Part shown: positions 30,829 to 39,167 of the stretch, piece by piece
Numbering within the stretch: the stretch's first letter is position 1
How the letters are laid out: the number at the start of each line of letters is the position of its first letter
DNA from: Burkholderiales bacterium
GTDB taxonomy: Bacteria > Pseudomonadota > Gammaproteobacteria > Burkholderiales > Burkholderiaceae_A
Assembly: GCA_027486725.1 (NCBI GenBank)
Contig: JAIXOP010000003.1
Span: forward strand, 62,001 to 126,000
Direction: 5' to 3'
Length of the DNA: 64,000 nucleotides
Program-made: the position numbers and the translations under genes
Notes under the pieces: generated by a model
The model's input: only the letters and a program-made list of their open reading frames with translations
What the model was told of the DNA's origin: nothing
Database searches by the model: none

Positions 30829-31533
30829 TCAGGCCGCGGCCCGTCGGGCCTGAGCGGTTCGCCCGGGCTCCAGACCGAGCTGCCGGATCTTGCGATACAG
30901 GTGGGTGCGCTCCAGGCCGCAACGCTCGGCCAAGCGGGTCATGTTGCCGCCATCCTTCGCCATTTGGTATTCGAAGTAAATGCGCTCGAAAGCATCGCGC
31001 AGTTCGCGCAGAGGCATTTCCAGGTCGAGCTCCAATAGGGCTTTCTGCGCAGTGTCGAGATCAAAGAGGGGGCCGCGCTCGGCCAGGGCCCGGGCCTCGG
31101 CCTCGGCCTGCGCCTGAGCCACCTCGGCCTGGGCCTGCGCCACCGCCGTCTGCCAGGCCTTCTGCACGGTGCCCTTGTCCACCGCGGCCTGCACCGACTT
31201 CAACAGCTTGTTGAGGGCGATGGGCTTTTCGAGGAAGTCCAAGGCGCCAATGCGGGTGGCCTCGACCGCAGTGTCGATGGTCGCGTGGCCCGACATCATG
31301 AGCACCGGCATAGTGAGCATGCCTCGGCGCGACCATTCCTTAAGCAGGGTGATGCCATCCATATCGGGCATCCAGATGTCGAGCAGCACCACGTCGGGCT
31401 CTTTGTCTTCCCGGGCGCGCAGGGCAGCTTGGGCGGAGTCGGCCACCCGCACGTCGTAGCCCTCGTCCTCGAGCACCTCGGTGAGGAGCTCGCGGATGCC
31501 CACCTCGTCGTCGACCACCAGAATTTCAGCCAT
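30829..31533 (-). CDS. NtrX-like response regulator lacking the AAA+ domain
   Basis: Response regulator of 234 residues from ATG 31533 (a further in-frame ATG is at 31542). The receiver domain has the acidic pair in VVDDEVG, the phospho-acceptor in VLLDIWMPDMDG near residue 52, the Thr/Ser position in MMSGHA and Lys in LEKPI. A C-terminal Fis-type HTH reads MTRLAERCGLERTHLYRKIRQLG. Between them is an Ala/Gln/Glu-rich coiled-coil linker (AQAQAEVAQAQAEAEARAL) instead of the sigma-54-interacting AAA+ domain of NtrX, so it cannot activate sigma-54 promoters directly. Its partner is the NtrY-like kinase upstream, overlapping by eight bases. Confidence 0.88.
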   Translation of the reverse strand: MAEILVVDDEVGIRELLTEVLEDEGYDVRVADSAQAALRAREDKEPDVVLLDIWMPDMDGITLLKEWSRRGMLTMPVLMMSGHATIDTAVEATRIGALDFLEKPIALNKLLKSVQAAVDKGTVQKAWQTAVAQAQAEVAQAQAEAEARALAERGPLFDLDTAQKALLELDLEMPLRELRDAFERIYFEYQMAKDGGNMTRLAERCGLERTHLYRKIRQLGLEPGRTAQARRAAA

Positions 31534-33727
31534 GGGCGACATTGTCTGCGCTTGGCGAGTGTTGCGCAAATACCACCTCGGCGCGGGCGCCCTCAATGCT
31601 GCCGTCGGCCCGAAGCCGATTGCGCAGGCTGATCTGGCCCTCGTGCTCCTCCACGATCTTTTTCACGATGGCCAGGCCCAGGCCGCTGCCCCGCAGCTTG
31701 GAGCTGACGTAGGGCTCAAAGATTCTTCCCGCCAGCTCCGGACTGAGGCCAGGACCCTGGTCGTCGACCCGAAGAACCACCCGCATGCCCTCCGGGGCAT
31801 GCTCGCAGGCCGTCGTCACCAGGATTCGTCCAGCAGCGTCGCCCATGGCCTCCTGGGCATTCAGAATGAGGTTGTGGATCACCTGGATCATCTGGGTCCG
31901 GTCGAGGAGCGCCCAGCAGGGCGACTCCAGCCGCGACTGAATTCGGGGGTCCGTGGCATACAGCGGCAGAAGATCCTTGACCACCAGCGACAAGTCCTCG
32001 GGCCGCCGCTCGGCCACGGGCAAGCGGGCGTAGTTGCGGAACTCGTCCACCAGGGTCTTGAGCACCTGGACCTGATCAACGATGGTCTGGCCCGCCCGCT
32101 CGAGAATCTCGGCCTCGCGGCCCTCGACCACGGGCCCGAGCTTGCGCATGAGGCGCTCGGCGGAGAGCTGGATGGGCATGAGGGGATTCTTGATCTCGTG
32201 GGCCAGGCGCCGCGCCACATCCGCCCAGGTGCGTGCCCGCTCGGCGGCCATCGCCAGGCCGATGTCGTCGAACACCAGGACCAGGCGGGCATTGGGCTCG
32301 CCCTCGGCCTGGGCCTCCAGCGACAGCCGCGTCACCGACAGAAGCAGGTTGGCGGCCGAGCCGTCGGGCCGCAGGCCCTCCACCTGGCGTTGGTGGTCGG
32401 TGCCCCTCTCGAGATGGCCGGCCAGCTCCGGCTGAAGAGGGCCCAAGAGCGGCAGCATCGAAAACGGCGCCCCCGGCGAACTGAGGTATTGATGGCGGCC
32501 CTCCAGGCCCAGCAGGCGGGCGACCCCGGGGTTGGCCTGGATGATTCGCCAGTCCTTGTCGAGCACCACCACACCCGAGGAGAGGTGCGAGAGCACCTGG
32601 CTGAGAAACCGGCCGGCCTCATCGCTGCGGGCGCGGCTCAACTCGGCAATCCGCCGGGCCTCAGAGAGCTGGCGGGTCATGTTGTTGAAGGCCTTCACCA
32701 GATCATTGATCTCGTGGTCCTGCGAGAAGTTTTCGCGGATCACGGGATAGTCACCGCCCGCCACGGCTTGTGTGGCCCGCTGCAGGGCGCGCAGGGGTGC
32801 GGCCAACCAGGTGCTCAGCAGCACCGCTGCCGAGAAGGCGCCGAAGGCCGCCAGCAGGATCGCCAGCCCCAGGGTCGTGCCATACATTTTCTGGATCCCC
32901 AGCTTGGCAATCACGAGCTGCTTGTAGTCGCTGTAGCCGGCGTTCAGGGCGTCGAGGTCGCGGGCCAGACGCTCGGGCACCGGGCTCACCCATTGCAAAT
33001 AGCGCTGCCGGCCTGTGGTCGAGCCATGGTCGATGCGGGCCAAGGCCCGGACCTGGATGGCCCAGGACGGCGAGTCGGGCCGGGGCTCGACAATCACGTG
33101 CTGTCCCTGGAGTCGCGCGTTGCGCAGCCCCTCTTGGGTTGGCCTCTGGGCCTCGAGCGGCATCAGTCGGCCACTCTGAATCGCGATCACTCGGCCCTGT
33201 TCGTCGAGCACGGCGAGGTCCACCCGGCCCAGCTCGGCACCCACCTGGGCCAGCAACTCGGGGACATCGCGATCGGCCCGATTGCTCAATAGGGCGGCGA
33301 CCTCCTTGGCCCCGGCCAGCGCGTCGGACTGCAGGGACCGCAGGGTGGCATTGCCCAGAGCGGCGCCGGAGGACAAAGCCGTGTCGACGGTTTCGGAAAA
33401 CCAGCTCTCGATGTTCTTGGAGAGAAACTGCACCGAGACAAGAGAGACCAACAGCACCGGCACAAAGGCCATCGCCATGAAGGCCAGGGCGAGCCGAATC
33501 ATGAGTCGAGATCCATAGGCCCGCTGGCGAAGTCGCCGCCAGGCGCGCCAGCCCACCAGCACCGTGAGGGTGGCCATCACCCCGGCCAGAGCGATGCTCG
33601 AGGCCAGCAGTGCAGGAAACAGCGCATCGAGCCGACTCTCATTCCCGGCGGCCGCCGACAGCAGGAAGATCAGGCCGCCCGCGAGGGCGAAGACCACCGC
33701 CAGCACCACCCGAAACTTGAAGCTCAT
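31526..33727 (-). CDS. ntrY: NtrY-like membrane sensor histidine kinase
   Basis: A 733-residue inner-membrane kinase. From ATG 33727 there are membrane segments near residues 7-25, 37-60 and 75-100, a periplasmic region of about 180 residues, another membrane segment near 285-305, a HAMP domain (APLRALQRATQAVAGGDYP), a PAS domain (SSGVVVLDKDWRIIQANPG), the phospho-histidine box ARRLAHEIKNPLMPIQLSAERL, and the ATPase N and G boxes (IHNLILNAQEAM, GSGLGLAIVKKIVEEH). Order and boxes match NtrY. It overlaps DUF4390 upstream by ATGA. The signal is unknown; nitrogen or redox/potassium sensing is speculative. Confidence 0.9.
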   Translation of the reverse strand: MSFKFRVVLAVVFALAGGLIFLLSAAAGNESRLDALFPALLASSIALAGVMATLTVLVGWRAWRRLRQRAYGSRLMIRLALAFMAMAFVPVLLVSLVSVQFLSKNIESWFSETVDTALSSGAALGNATLRSLQSDALAGAKEVAALLSNRADRDVPELLAQVGAELGRVDLAVLDEQGRVIAIQSGRLMPLEAQRPTQEGLRNARLQGQHVIVEPRPDSPSWAIQVRALARIDHGSTTGRQRYLQWVSPVPERLARDLDALNAGYSDYKQLVIAKLGIQKMYGTTLGLAILLAAFGAFSAAVLLSTWLAAPLRALQRATQAVAGGDYPVIRENFSQDHEINDLVKAFNNMTRQLSEARRIAELSRARSDEAGRFLSQVLSHLSSGVVVLDKDWRIIQANPGVARLLGLEGRHQYLSSPGAPFSMLPLLGPLQPELAGHLERGTDHQRQVEGLRPDGSAANLLLSVTRLSLEAQAEGEPNARLVLVFDDIGLAMAAERARTWADVARRLAHEIKNPLMPIQLSAERLMRKLGPVVEGREAEILERAGQTIVDQVQVLKTLVDEFRNYARLPVAERRPEDLSLVVKDLLPLYATDPRIQSRLESPCWALLDRTQMIQVIHNLILNAQEAMGDAAGRILVTTACEHAPEGMRVVLRVDDQGPGLSPELAGRIFEPYVSSKLRGSGLGLAIVKKIVEEHEGQISLRNRLRADGSIEGARAEVVFAQHSPSADNVAHG

Positions 33728-34389
33728 TCCTCGGTGAGGGGCGGCAGCAGCACCGACAGCCAGCCGGTGTCCAGGCCCCAACGCTCGCTGGTCAGGGCGG
33801 AAATGAAAAAGGGCTTGGGCAATGCGGCGGACTCCAGACTGAGCCGCACCCGGGCGGTGTGTTTGTGCAGGGTGGCAAGGTCCATCTTGGGAATGACCTC
33901 CCAGCCCTTGAGCGCGAGACAGGCCCTCAGGGCCTCGGTGAGGTCCACATAGGCCTGGACCTGCTCGCCGGTCTTGACGCGGAACTGGCCCGACACCGGA
34001 TGCAGGGTGAGCTGCGCCTCGCGCACCACCGAGACCACCTGCTTGCTGATGCCATACCAGCGGGGCCGCAGGAGTTCGAATTCACTTTTGAACAGCAGCG
34101 GAACCCCGCGGCCGATGGCATCGGCGAGCGTGGTGGAGAGATTCAGGGTGATGTCGCCCGCCATGGCATAGCTCGTGCCCTCGGAACGCACCAGGCGCGC
34201 AGCCTCCACGCGCAGTTCGGGCTGCACATTGCCGGCCGGCTTCTTTGCGGCGGACTTGGCGGCTGGGGCAGCCGGGGGGGTGGGGGACTGCGCCGTTGCG
34301 GAGCGAAGGCCGCCAACGGCAGAGCCCACCATCAATGCCGCCATGCTGGCGAGAGCTCGACCGGAGGCACGAAGAAATTGGCGGCGCAT
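33724..34389 (-). CDS. DUF4390 domain protein
   Basis: A 221-residue protein with an N-terminal signal-like region (ALASMAALMVGSAVGG) followed by an Ala/Pro/Lys-rich linker and the DUF4390 body, recognised from FKSEFELLRPRWY, RYGISKQ-like WYGISKQVVSVV and LTSERWGLDTGWLSV. It is probably exported. The family is regularly found between rsmB and ntrY in betaproteobacteria, so a sensory or envelope accessory role to NtrY is inferred. The stop overlaps the ntrY start. Confidence 0.82.
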   Translation of the reverse strand: MRRQFLRASGRALASMAALMVGSAVGGLRSATAQSPTPPAAPAAKSAAKKPAGNVQPELRVEAARLVRSEGTSYAMAGDITLNLSTTLADAIGRGVPLLFKSEFELLRPRWYGISKQVVSVVREAQLTLHPVSGQFRVKTGEQVQAYVDLTEALRACLALKGWEVIPKMDLATLHKHTARVRLSLESAALPKPFFISALTSERWGLDTGWLSVLLPPLTEE

Positions 34390-34401
34390 GGTGGCTTGAG
34401 G

Positions 34402-35688
34402 CTAAGCCAGTTTGCGAAGGCTTGCAAAATAAAACCCATCTTGGGGCAAGGCACCGGTGGGGGTGGCGCCGGAATCCAACAGCGGGCGCGAGGAGGTCGG
34501 CCAAAGCTGTCCAAGGGCAGGAAGCCGCTCGGCAGGGCACTCAGCCATGAAGCGACGAATCTGATCCTCGCCCTCGGCCCGCAGAAGCGAGCAGTTCATG
34601 TAGAGCAGCTGCCCTCCGGGGCGCAGGAGCGACCAGGCCGACCGCAGCAACTGGGCCTGCAGGGGCAGCAGGGCATCGAGGTCCTGCGGCCCTCGGCGCC
34701 AGACCACCTCGGGATGGCGGCCCAGGGTGCCCAGGCCCGTGCAGGGCACATCGAGCAGCACCACATCGAACTGCCCGGCACCGGCCGACCCTGGCCGAAG
34801 GGCCTCGACGGCAAACTCGCGAACATCGGCCTGCATCCATCGAGGCTGGGAGGCCAGCGAGGGCGAGAGGCGGCGAAGCTCGGCATCCATGCGCTCTAGG
34901 CGCGCGGTGGAGACATCCAGGGCGAGGATGTCGAGGTCCGGCCGCTCGGCACAAAGAAAGGTCTTGCCGCCCGGTGCCGCGCAGGCATCGAGCACTCGCT
35001 GACCCGGCAGCAGCTCCAGATGCTCGAGGGCGCGCTGCGGGGCGATGTTCTGCACCCGAAACCAGCCCTCGGCATAGCCCTCGAGGGCGCGCGGATCGGT
35101 GGGCGGATGAAGCCAGTGGGCGGGCCGTCCCTCGGCATCGCCCACCACGGTGAGTCCGCGGGCACGCCAGGCAGAGAGCGTTCGGTCGCGGACCTCGGCC
35201 GGCCCAAGCCAGCGCACCACCATGCGCGACTCATCGAGCAGGGCGGCGGCAAGGCCGTCGGTGGCGGGACTGCCACCATCGGCATCGGCCCCCGAAACAA
35301 TCCAGGGTGGAAGCGCCACCGCGCTGCTCGGGACTGCCCGCTGCAGCACGGCATTGACGAATCGGGCAGGGGCATCACCGCCCAGCCGCCGCGCGGCCTC
35401 CACGGCCTGATGAACCAGGATGGGCCGTGCCCAACGCCCCTGAGCCAGAGCTGCCATGGCAACGGCCAGGAGGGCGGTGAGTCGGGGGCTGGGGGGCTTG
35501 GCGCAGAGCTGAGTCAGCTGCGCCCGAACAGTGCCCCAATGGCGGCAGGCCCCGTGGTAGTGGGCCATGGCGGCCCCCGAGAGATCGGGGGGTTCGGCGC
35601 CGCCCTCGAGGATCCGCGCCCGAAAGCTCCGGGCAGCCAGCAGCAGATCGCGCCAGAGAGGCGAACTCTGCGCTCTGCCGGTGTTCAA
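34402..35688 (-). CDS. rsmB: 16S rRNA m5C967 methyltransferase RsmB
   Basis: Methylates C967 of 16S rRNA using AdoMet. The 428-residue protein has an N-terminal NusB-like RNA-binding domain and a C-terminal Rossmann domain with [15 protein letters not shown], the conserved proline-cysteine motif [15 protein letters not shown] and the second cysteine in [15 protein letters not shown], the pair used by m5C methyltransferases. It starts by overlapping the htpX stop (ATGA) and is followed after 12 bp by DUF4390. Confidence 0.94.
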   Translation of the reverse strand: MNTGRAQSSPLWRDLLLAARSFRARILEGGAEPPDLSGAAMAHYHGACRHWGTVRAQLTQLCAKPPSPRLTALLAVAMAALAQGRWARPILVHQAVEAARRLGGDAPARFVNAVLQRAVPSSAVALPPWIVSGADADGGSPATDGLAAALLDESRMVVRWLGPAEVRDRTLSAWRARGLTVVGDAEGRPAHWLHPPTDPRALEGYAEGWFRVQNIAPQRALEHLELLPGQRVLDACAAPGGKTFLCAERPDLDILALDVSTARLERMDAELRRLSPSLASQPRWMQADVREFAVEALRPGSAGAGQFDVVLLDVPCTGLGTLGRHPEVVWRRGPQDLDALLPLQAQLLRSAWSLLRPGGQLLYMNCSLLRAEGEDQIRRFMAECPAERLPALGQLWPTSSRPLLDSGATPTGALPQDGFYFASLRKLA

Positions 35689-36530
35689 CGGCGGGCCATC
35701 GCCCGCAGGCGCGAGACCCGCTCCTCGGTGGCAGGGTGGGTCGAGAACAGCCCCCGAAGACCACCGCCCGACAAGGGGTTCATGATCATCATCTGCGCCG
35801 TTTCGGGATGGGCCTCGGCGGCCGCAAATGGACGGCCCTGGGCAGCGGCCTGAATCTTCAGCAAGGCCGAGGCCAGTGCTTCGGGATCCCCCGACATCTC
35901 CGCACCGCCCCGGTCGGCCTCGTATTCGCGGGCCCGCGAGATGGCCATCTGAATGAGGGCACCGGCCAGGGGTGCGAGCATCATCAGGGCGATCTGCGCG
36001 ATGGGGTTCATGGGACGGCCCTCGGAATCCCGGCCACCAAACAGCAGGGCGAAATTGGCCAGGGCGGAGATGGCACCGGCCATCGTGGCGGAGATGGTGG
36101 AAATGAGAATGTCCCGGTGCTTCACATGCGCCAGCTCGTGGGCCATCACGCCCCGGACCTCGCGGGCCGACAGCATGGAGAGCAGGCCCGTGGTCGCTGC
36201 AACCGCTGCGTTCTCGGGGTTGCGGCCTGTGGCAAAGGCATTGGGTGCGGACTCTTGGATGATGTAGACGCGGGGCATGGGCATCTCGGCCCGCTGAGCG
36301 AGCTCCGCCACCATGCCCACCAGCTCGGGGGCCGTCTGCATGTCGACCTCGCGGGCGTTGTACATGCGCAGGACCATCTTGTCGGAGAACCAGTAGGCGA
36401 AGAAGTTGGTGGCGCCAGCAAACAGCAGGGCCAAGATCATTCCCTGCTGGCCGCCCACCATGCCGCCGATGGCCCCAAAGAGGCCAACAATCGCCGCCAT
36501 CAGCACCGCAGTCTTCAAGTAATTGAACAT
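35685..36530 (-). CDS. htpX: Membrane zinc metalloprotease HtpX
   Basis: M48-family integral-membrane protease in envelope quality control. The 281-residue product has two N-terminal membrane segments, the zinc motif HELAHVKH with the first His near residue 130, two further hydrophobic segments, and the third ligand region [15 protein letters not shown]. Length is near E. coli HtpX (293). It is 18 bp downstream of fmt and overlaps rsmB. Confidence 0.95.
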   Translation of the reverse strand: MFNYLKTAVLMAAIVGLFGAIGGMVGGQQGMILALLFAGATNFFAYWFSDKMVLRMYNAREVDMQTAPELVGMVAELAQRAEMPMPRVYIIQESAPNAFATGRNPENAAVAATTGLLSMLSAREVRGVMAHELAHVKHRDILISTISATMAGAISALANFALLFGGRDSEGRPMNPIAQIALMMLAPLAGALIQMAISRAREYEADRGGAEMSGDPEALASALLKIQAAAQGRPFAAAEAHPETAQMMIMNPLSGGGLRGLFSTHPATEERVSRLRAMARR

Positions 36531-36548
36531 CGCTTCAGCTCCATCGAA

Positions 36549-37535
36549 TCAAAGAAGAAGGCTTCCCTCGGACAAGCCGGCACCTCGGCAGAATTGCGCT
36601 GCGTCGAGCCGCCTTCCCCCTGGCCGCTGCAGCCAGCCCAGGCCAAGCAGGCCCCGACCGCAGGCCACCACCAGAGGTTCCTGCTCAGACCGGGGAAGGC
36701 GCACCACTGTTCCCGGCGCCGCCCATTGTCCCTGGGCCTCGATCAGGCGGGCCCCACCGGCCTTCAATCCCGAAGGGAACTCGGCGGCCGGCGTGGGATC
36801 GAGCCCGCGGATGCGGCGGGCCATGTCGGCCGCCTCGCCCTGGAAATCCATCTGTCGGTCGGCCTTGAGGATCTTGGCCGCGTAGCTGACGCCCTCGCTG
36901 GGCTGGGGCTGGGGGGTGTGGGCCGGGTCCCGCTGCCGGTGGCCCGCCAGAAACTCCACCAGCATCTGTGCCCCGAGGCTGGAGAGCCGATCGTGCAGGC
37001 TGGCGGCATTGTCGTCGTCCGAAATGTCCACCCGACGGGCATCCCAGACAGGGCCGGTGTCCAGCCCTTCATCCATCTGCATGAGGCAGACGCCGGTGGT
37101 GGAGTCGCCCGCCATCAGTGCCCGCTGGATGGGCGCAGCGCCCCGCCAGCGAGGAAGCAGCGAGGCATGCAGGTTGAGGCAGCCATGGCGGGGGATGGAC
37201 AGCACATCGGCAGGGATGATGAGTCCATAGGCCACCACCACGAGAACATCGAGCTGCGCCGACACCAGGGCCCGTTTGGCCTGGAGGGTCTCATCGGCCT
37301 CGCCCCGAAGCCTCTCGGGAGTCCAGACAGGAATTCCATGAGCATCGGCCAATTCGGCCACGGCCGACCTCTGAATGCCCTGGCCCCGACCACGGGGCCG
37401 ATCGGGCTGGCTGAGCACGAGCTCCACCGTCCAGGCCCGCGGACTCTGCGGCTCGAGCAGCGCGCTCAGGTGCCGCGCGGCATAGTCGGGCGTGCCGGCA
37501 AACCCGATGCGCAGCGGCGCGGGGTCCTCAGCCAC
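36549..37535 (-). CDS. fmt: Methionyl-tRNA formyltransferase
   Basis: Formylates initiator Met-tRNA using 10-formyl-tetrahydrofolate. The 328-residue protein opens with [19 protein letters not shown] and has the catalytic/binding segment [18 protein letters not shown] with downstream acidic DTGPVW. A C-terminal OB-like tRNA-binding domain follows. Its ATG overlaps the def stop by eight bases, the classical def-fmt pair. Confidence 0.96.
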   Translation of the reverse strand: MAEDPAPLRIGFAGTPDYAARHLSALLEPQSPRAWTVELVLSQPDRPRGRGQGIQRSAVAELADAHGIPVWTPERLRGEADETLQAKRALVSAQLDVLVVVAYGLIIPADVLSIPRHGCLNLHASLLPRWRGAAPIQRALMAGDSTTGVCLMQMDEGLDTGPVWDARRVDISDDDNAASLHDRLSSLGAQMLVEFLAGHRQRDPAHTPQPQPSEGVSYAAKILKADRQMDFQGEAADMARRIRGLDPTPAAEFPSGLKAGGARLIEAQGQWAAPGTVVRLPRSEQEPLVVACGRGLLGLGWLQRPGGRRLDAAQFCRGAGLSEGSLLL

Positions 37536-38061
37536 GGGCCAGGACGGGGGCCTTGTCGGCAGCCCTCTCCTTTTGTTTTTTGATTTTGTCTTGCAGCCGT
37601 GTTTGCTTCAGGCGAGAGAGATAGTCGACAAAGACCTTGCCATCGAGGTGATCGATCTCGTGCTGAATGCACACCGACAGAAGGCCGTCGGCCTCGACCT
37701 CGAAGGTCTCTCCTTGCAGGTTGGTGGCGCGGACCCGAATGCGATCCGGGCGCTCGACCGCGTCGTAGAACCCCGGCACCGAGAGGCATCCCTCATCCCA
37801 GACCTTGGTCTCTTCGGAGGCCTCGACGATCTCTGGATTGATGAGGGTGATGAGGCCGCTCCGATCCTCGGTGACATCCACCACGATGAGTCGACGATGG
37901 ACATTCACCTGCGTCGCCGCCAGGCCCACCCCCGGCGCCTCGTACATGGTCTCGGCCATGTCGGCCGCCAGCCGGCGCACCTCGTCGTCGACGTGGGCAA
38001 TCGGCTGGGCCAGCGTGCGCAGCCGCCGGTCGGGGTAGTGCAGAAGGGGAAGCAGGGCCAT
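37528..38061 (-). CDS. def: Peptide deformylase
   Basis: Metal-dependent enzyme that removes the N-formyl group from nascent proteins. The 177-residue sequence has all three motifs: GVGLAATQ (44-51), EGCLSVP (90-96, metal ligand Cys92) and QHEIDHL (133-139). Val replaces the usual Ile/Ile-like residue in motif 1, which is tolerated. The Lys-rich C-terminal tail ([16 protein letters not shown]) is common. It is the promoter-proximal gene of the nine-gene leftward operon and diverges from dprA with 110 bp between starts. Confidence 0.96.
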   Translation of the reverse strand: MALLPLLHYPDRRLRTLAQPIAHVDDEVRRLAADMAETMYEAPGVGLAATQVNVHRRLIVVDVTEDRSGLITLINPEIVEASEETKVWDEGCLSVPGFYDAVERPDRIRVRATNLQGETFEVEADGLLSVCIQHEIDHLDGKVFVDYLSRLKQTRLQDKIKKQKERAADKAPVLARG

Positions 38062-38171
38062 GGATGGATGCGCAGGTGCGTTGTCTGGCGTGTTTGGGTC
38101 GGCTGTCTAGTCTAGAGCCTCTCAGCCATTTGTCGGAAGACCCCGCACCGGGTTCCCGCAATCATGGCCGC

Positions 38172-39167
38172 ATGAACTCCAGCGATCTTGTCGACGGGGC
38201 ACTCGATCCCGAACATTGGCCCCGCCTGCCACCCCTTCAGCCCCGGCTTCAGTCCCTTCACGCCTGGGGCCATCGCTCGCTGCTGTCGCTTCCTGCCATG
38301 GCCATCGTGGGCAGCCGGCGTTGCAGCCGCCAAGGCGCGGCCGATGCCGAGTCCTTCGCTGCCGAAGCGGTGCGCCGTGGGCTGGTGGTGGTGAGTGGCC
38401 TGGCCCGAGGCATCGATGCGGCCGCCCATGAAGGTGCGCAAATCCAGGGTGCGCAGATTCCGGGGGCGCAGATCGGTGGGACACAGGCCCCGGCGGGCTG
38501 TGCCTGGCCCACCATCGCGGTGCTGGGCTCGGGCATTGGCAATATCTATCCGCCCGCACACCGGGCCATGGCGAAGCGCATCGTTGAGGGCGGTGGGCTG
38601 CTGCTCTCGGAGTATCCCCACGCCATGCCAGCCCTGCGCCACCACTTTCCCCTGCGCAATCGACTGATTGCTGGCCTGTCGCAAGGGGTGCTGATCGTGG
38701 AGGCCGCCGCCAAGAGCGGTGCGCTCATCACCGCCCAGCTCGCCATGGAACTCGGCCGCCACGTCTGGGTGCTGCCCGGCTCCATCCACGATGACCGATA
38801 CGCGGGCAGCCATGCCCTCATTCGGCAGGGGGCCTCGCTGGTCTCGTCGCCCGAGGAGCTCTTCGACGACTGGGGGCTGTGGCGAACCGCCCGGCTGGAT
38901 TCCGCCGACGGTGAGGCCGTGTTGGCGCCCGCACCCGGCCTGCCCGAGGCCATCACTCAGGGCCTTGCGGCCTCCGATCGTCGCATCTTGGAGTCTCTCT
39001 CGTGGAGCCCAATCGATATCGTCAGCGTCATGGGCCGCACGGAGCTGTCCCACCTCGATTGCCGCCAGGGCCTGCTGCGGCTCTCGGCGGCTGGGCTCGC
39101 GGTGGAGGTCTCCGATGGCGCCTGGGCTCGCTTTAAATCAGCAAGGCGGTATTCTGTGGCGAAATGA
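38172..39167 (+). CDS. dprA: DNA-processing protein DprA
   Basis: Loads RecA onto incoming single-stranded DNA during transformation. From ATG 38172 there are 331 residues, slightly shorter than E. coli Smf/DprA (374), mainly because the N-terminal extension is missing. The Rossmann-like core is clear: AIVGSRRCSRQGAADAE, VVSGLARGIDAAAHEGA, TIAVLGSGIGNIYPPAH, FPLRNRLIAGLS and AKSGALITAQLAMELGR. An unusual short tandem-repeat insertion interrupts the core between AAAHEGA and TIAVLG. A C-terminal winged-helix-like DML1 domain follows. Overlaps topB by ATGA. Confidence 0.94.
   Translation: MNSSDLVDGALDPEHWPRLPPLQPRLQSLHAWGHRSLLSLPAMAIVGSRRCSRQGAADAESFAAEAVRRGLVVVSGLARGIDAAAHEGAQIQGAQIPGAQIGGTQAPAGCAWPTIAVLGSGIGNIYPPAHRAMAKRIVEGGGLLLSEYPHAMPALRHHFPLRNRLIAGLSQGVLIVEAAAKSGALITAQLAMELGRHVWVLPGSIHDDRYAGSHALIRQGASLVSSPEELFDDWGLWRTARLDSADGEAVLAPAPGLPEAITQGLAASDRRILESLSWSPIDIVSVMGRTELSHLDCRQGLLRLSAAGLAVEVSDGAWARFKSARRYSVAK
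38433..38492 (+). repeat. 15-bp tandem repeat inside dprA
   Basis: Four in-frame 15-bp units encode GAQIQ, GAQIP, GAQIG and GTQAP. They expand a surface loop in the DprA Rossmann fold, where homologues usually have only a few residues. Confidence 0.8.
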
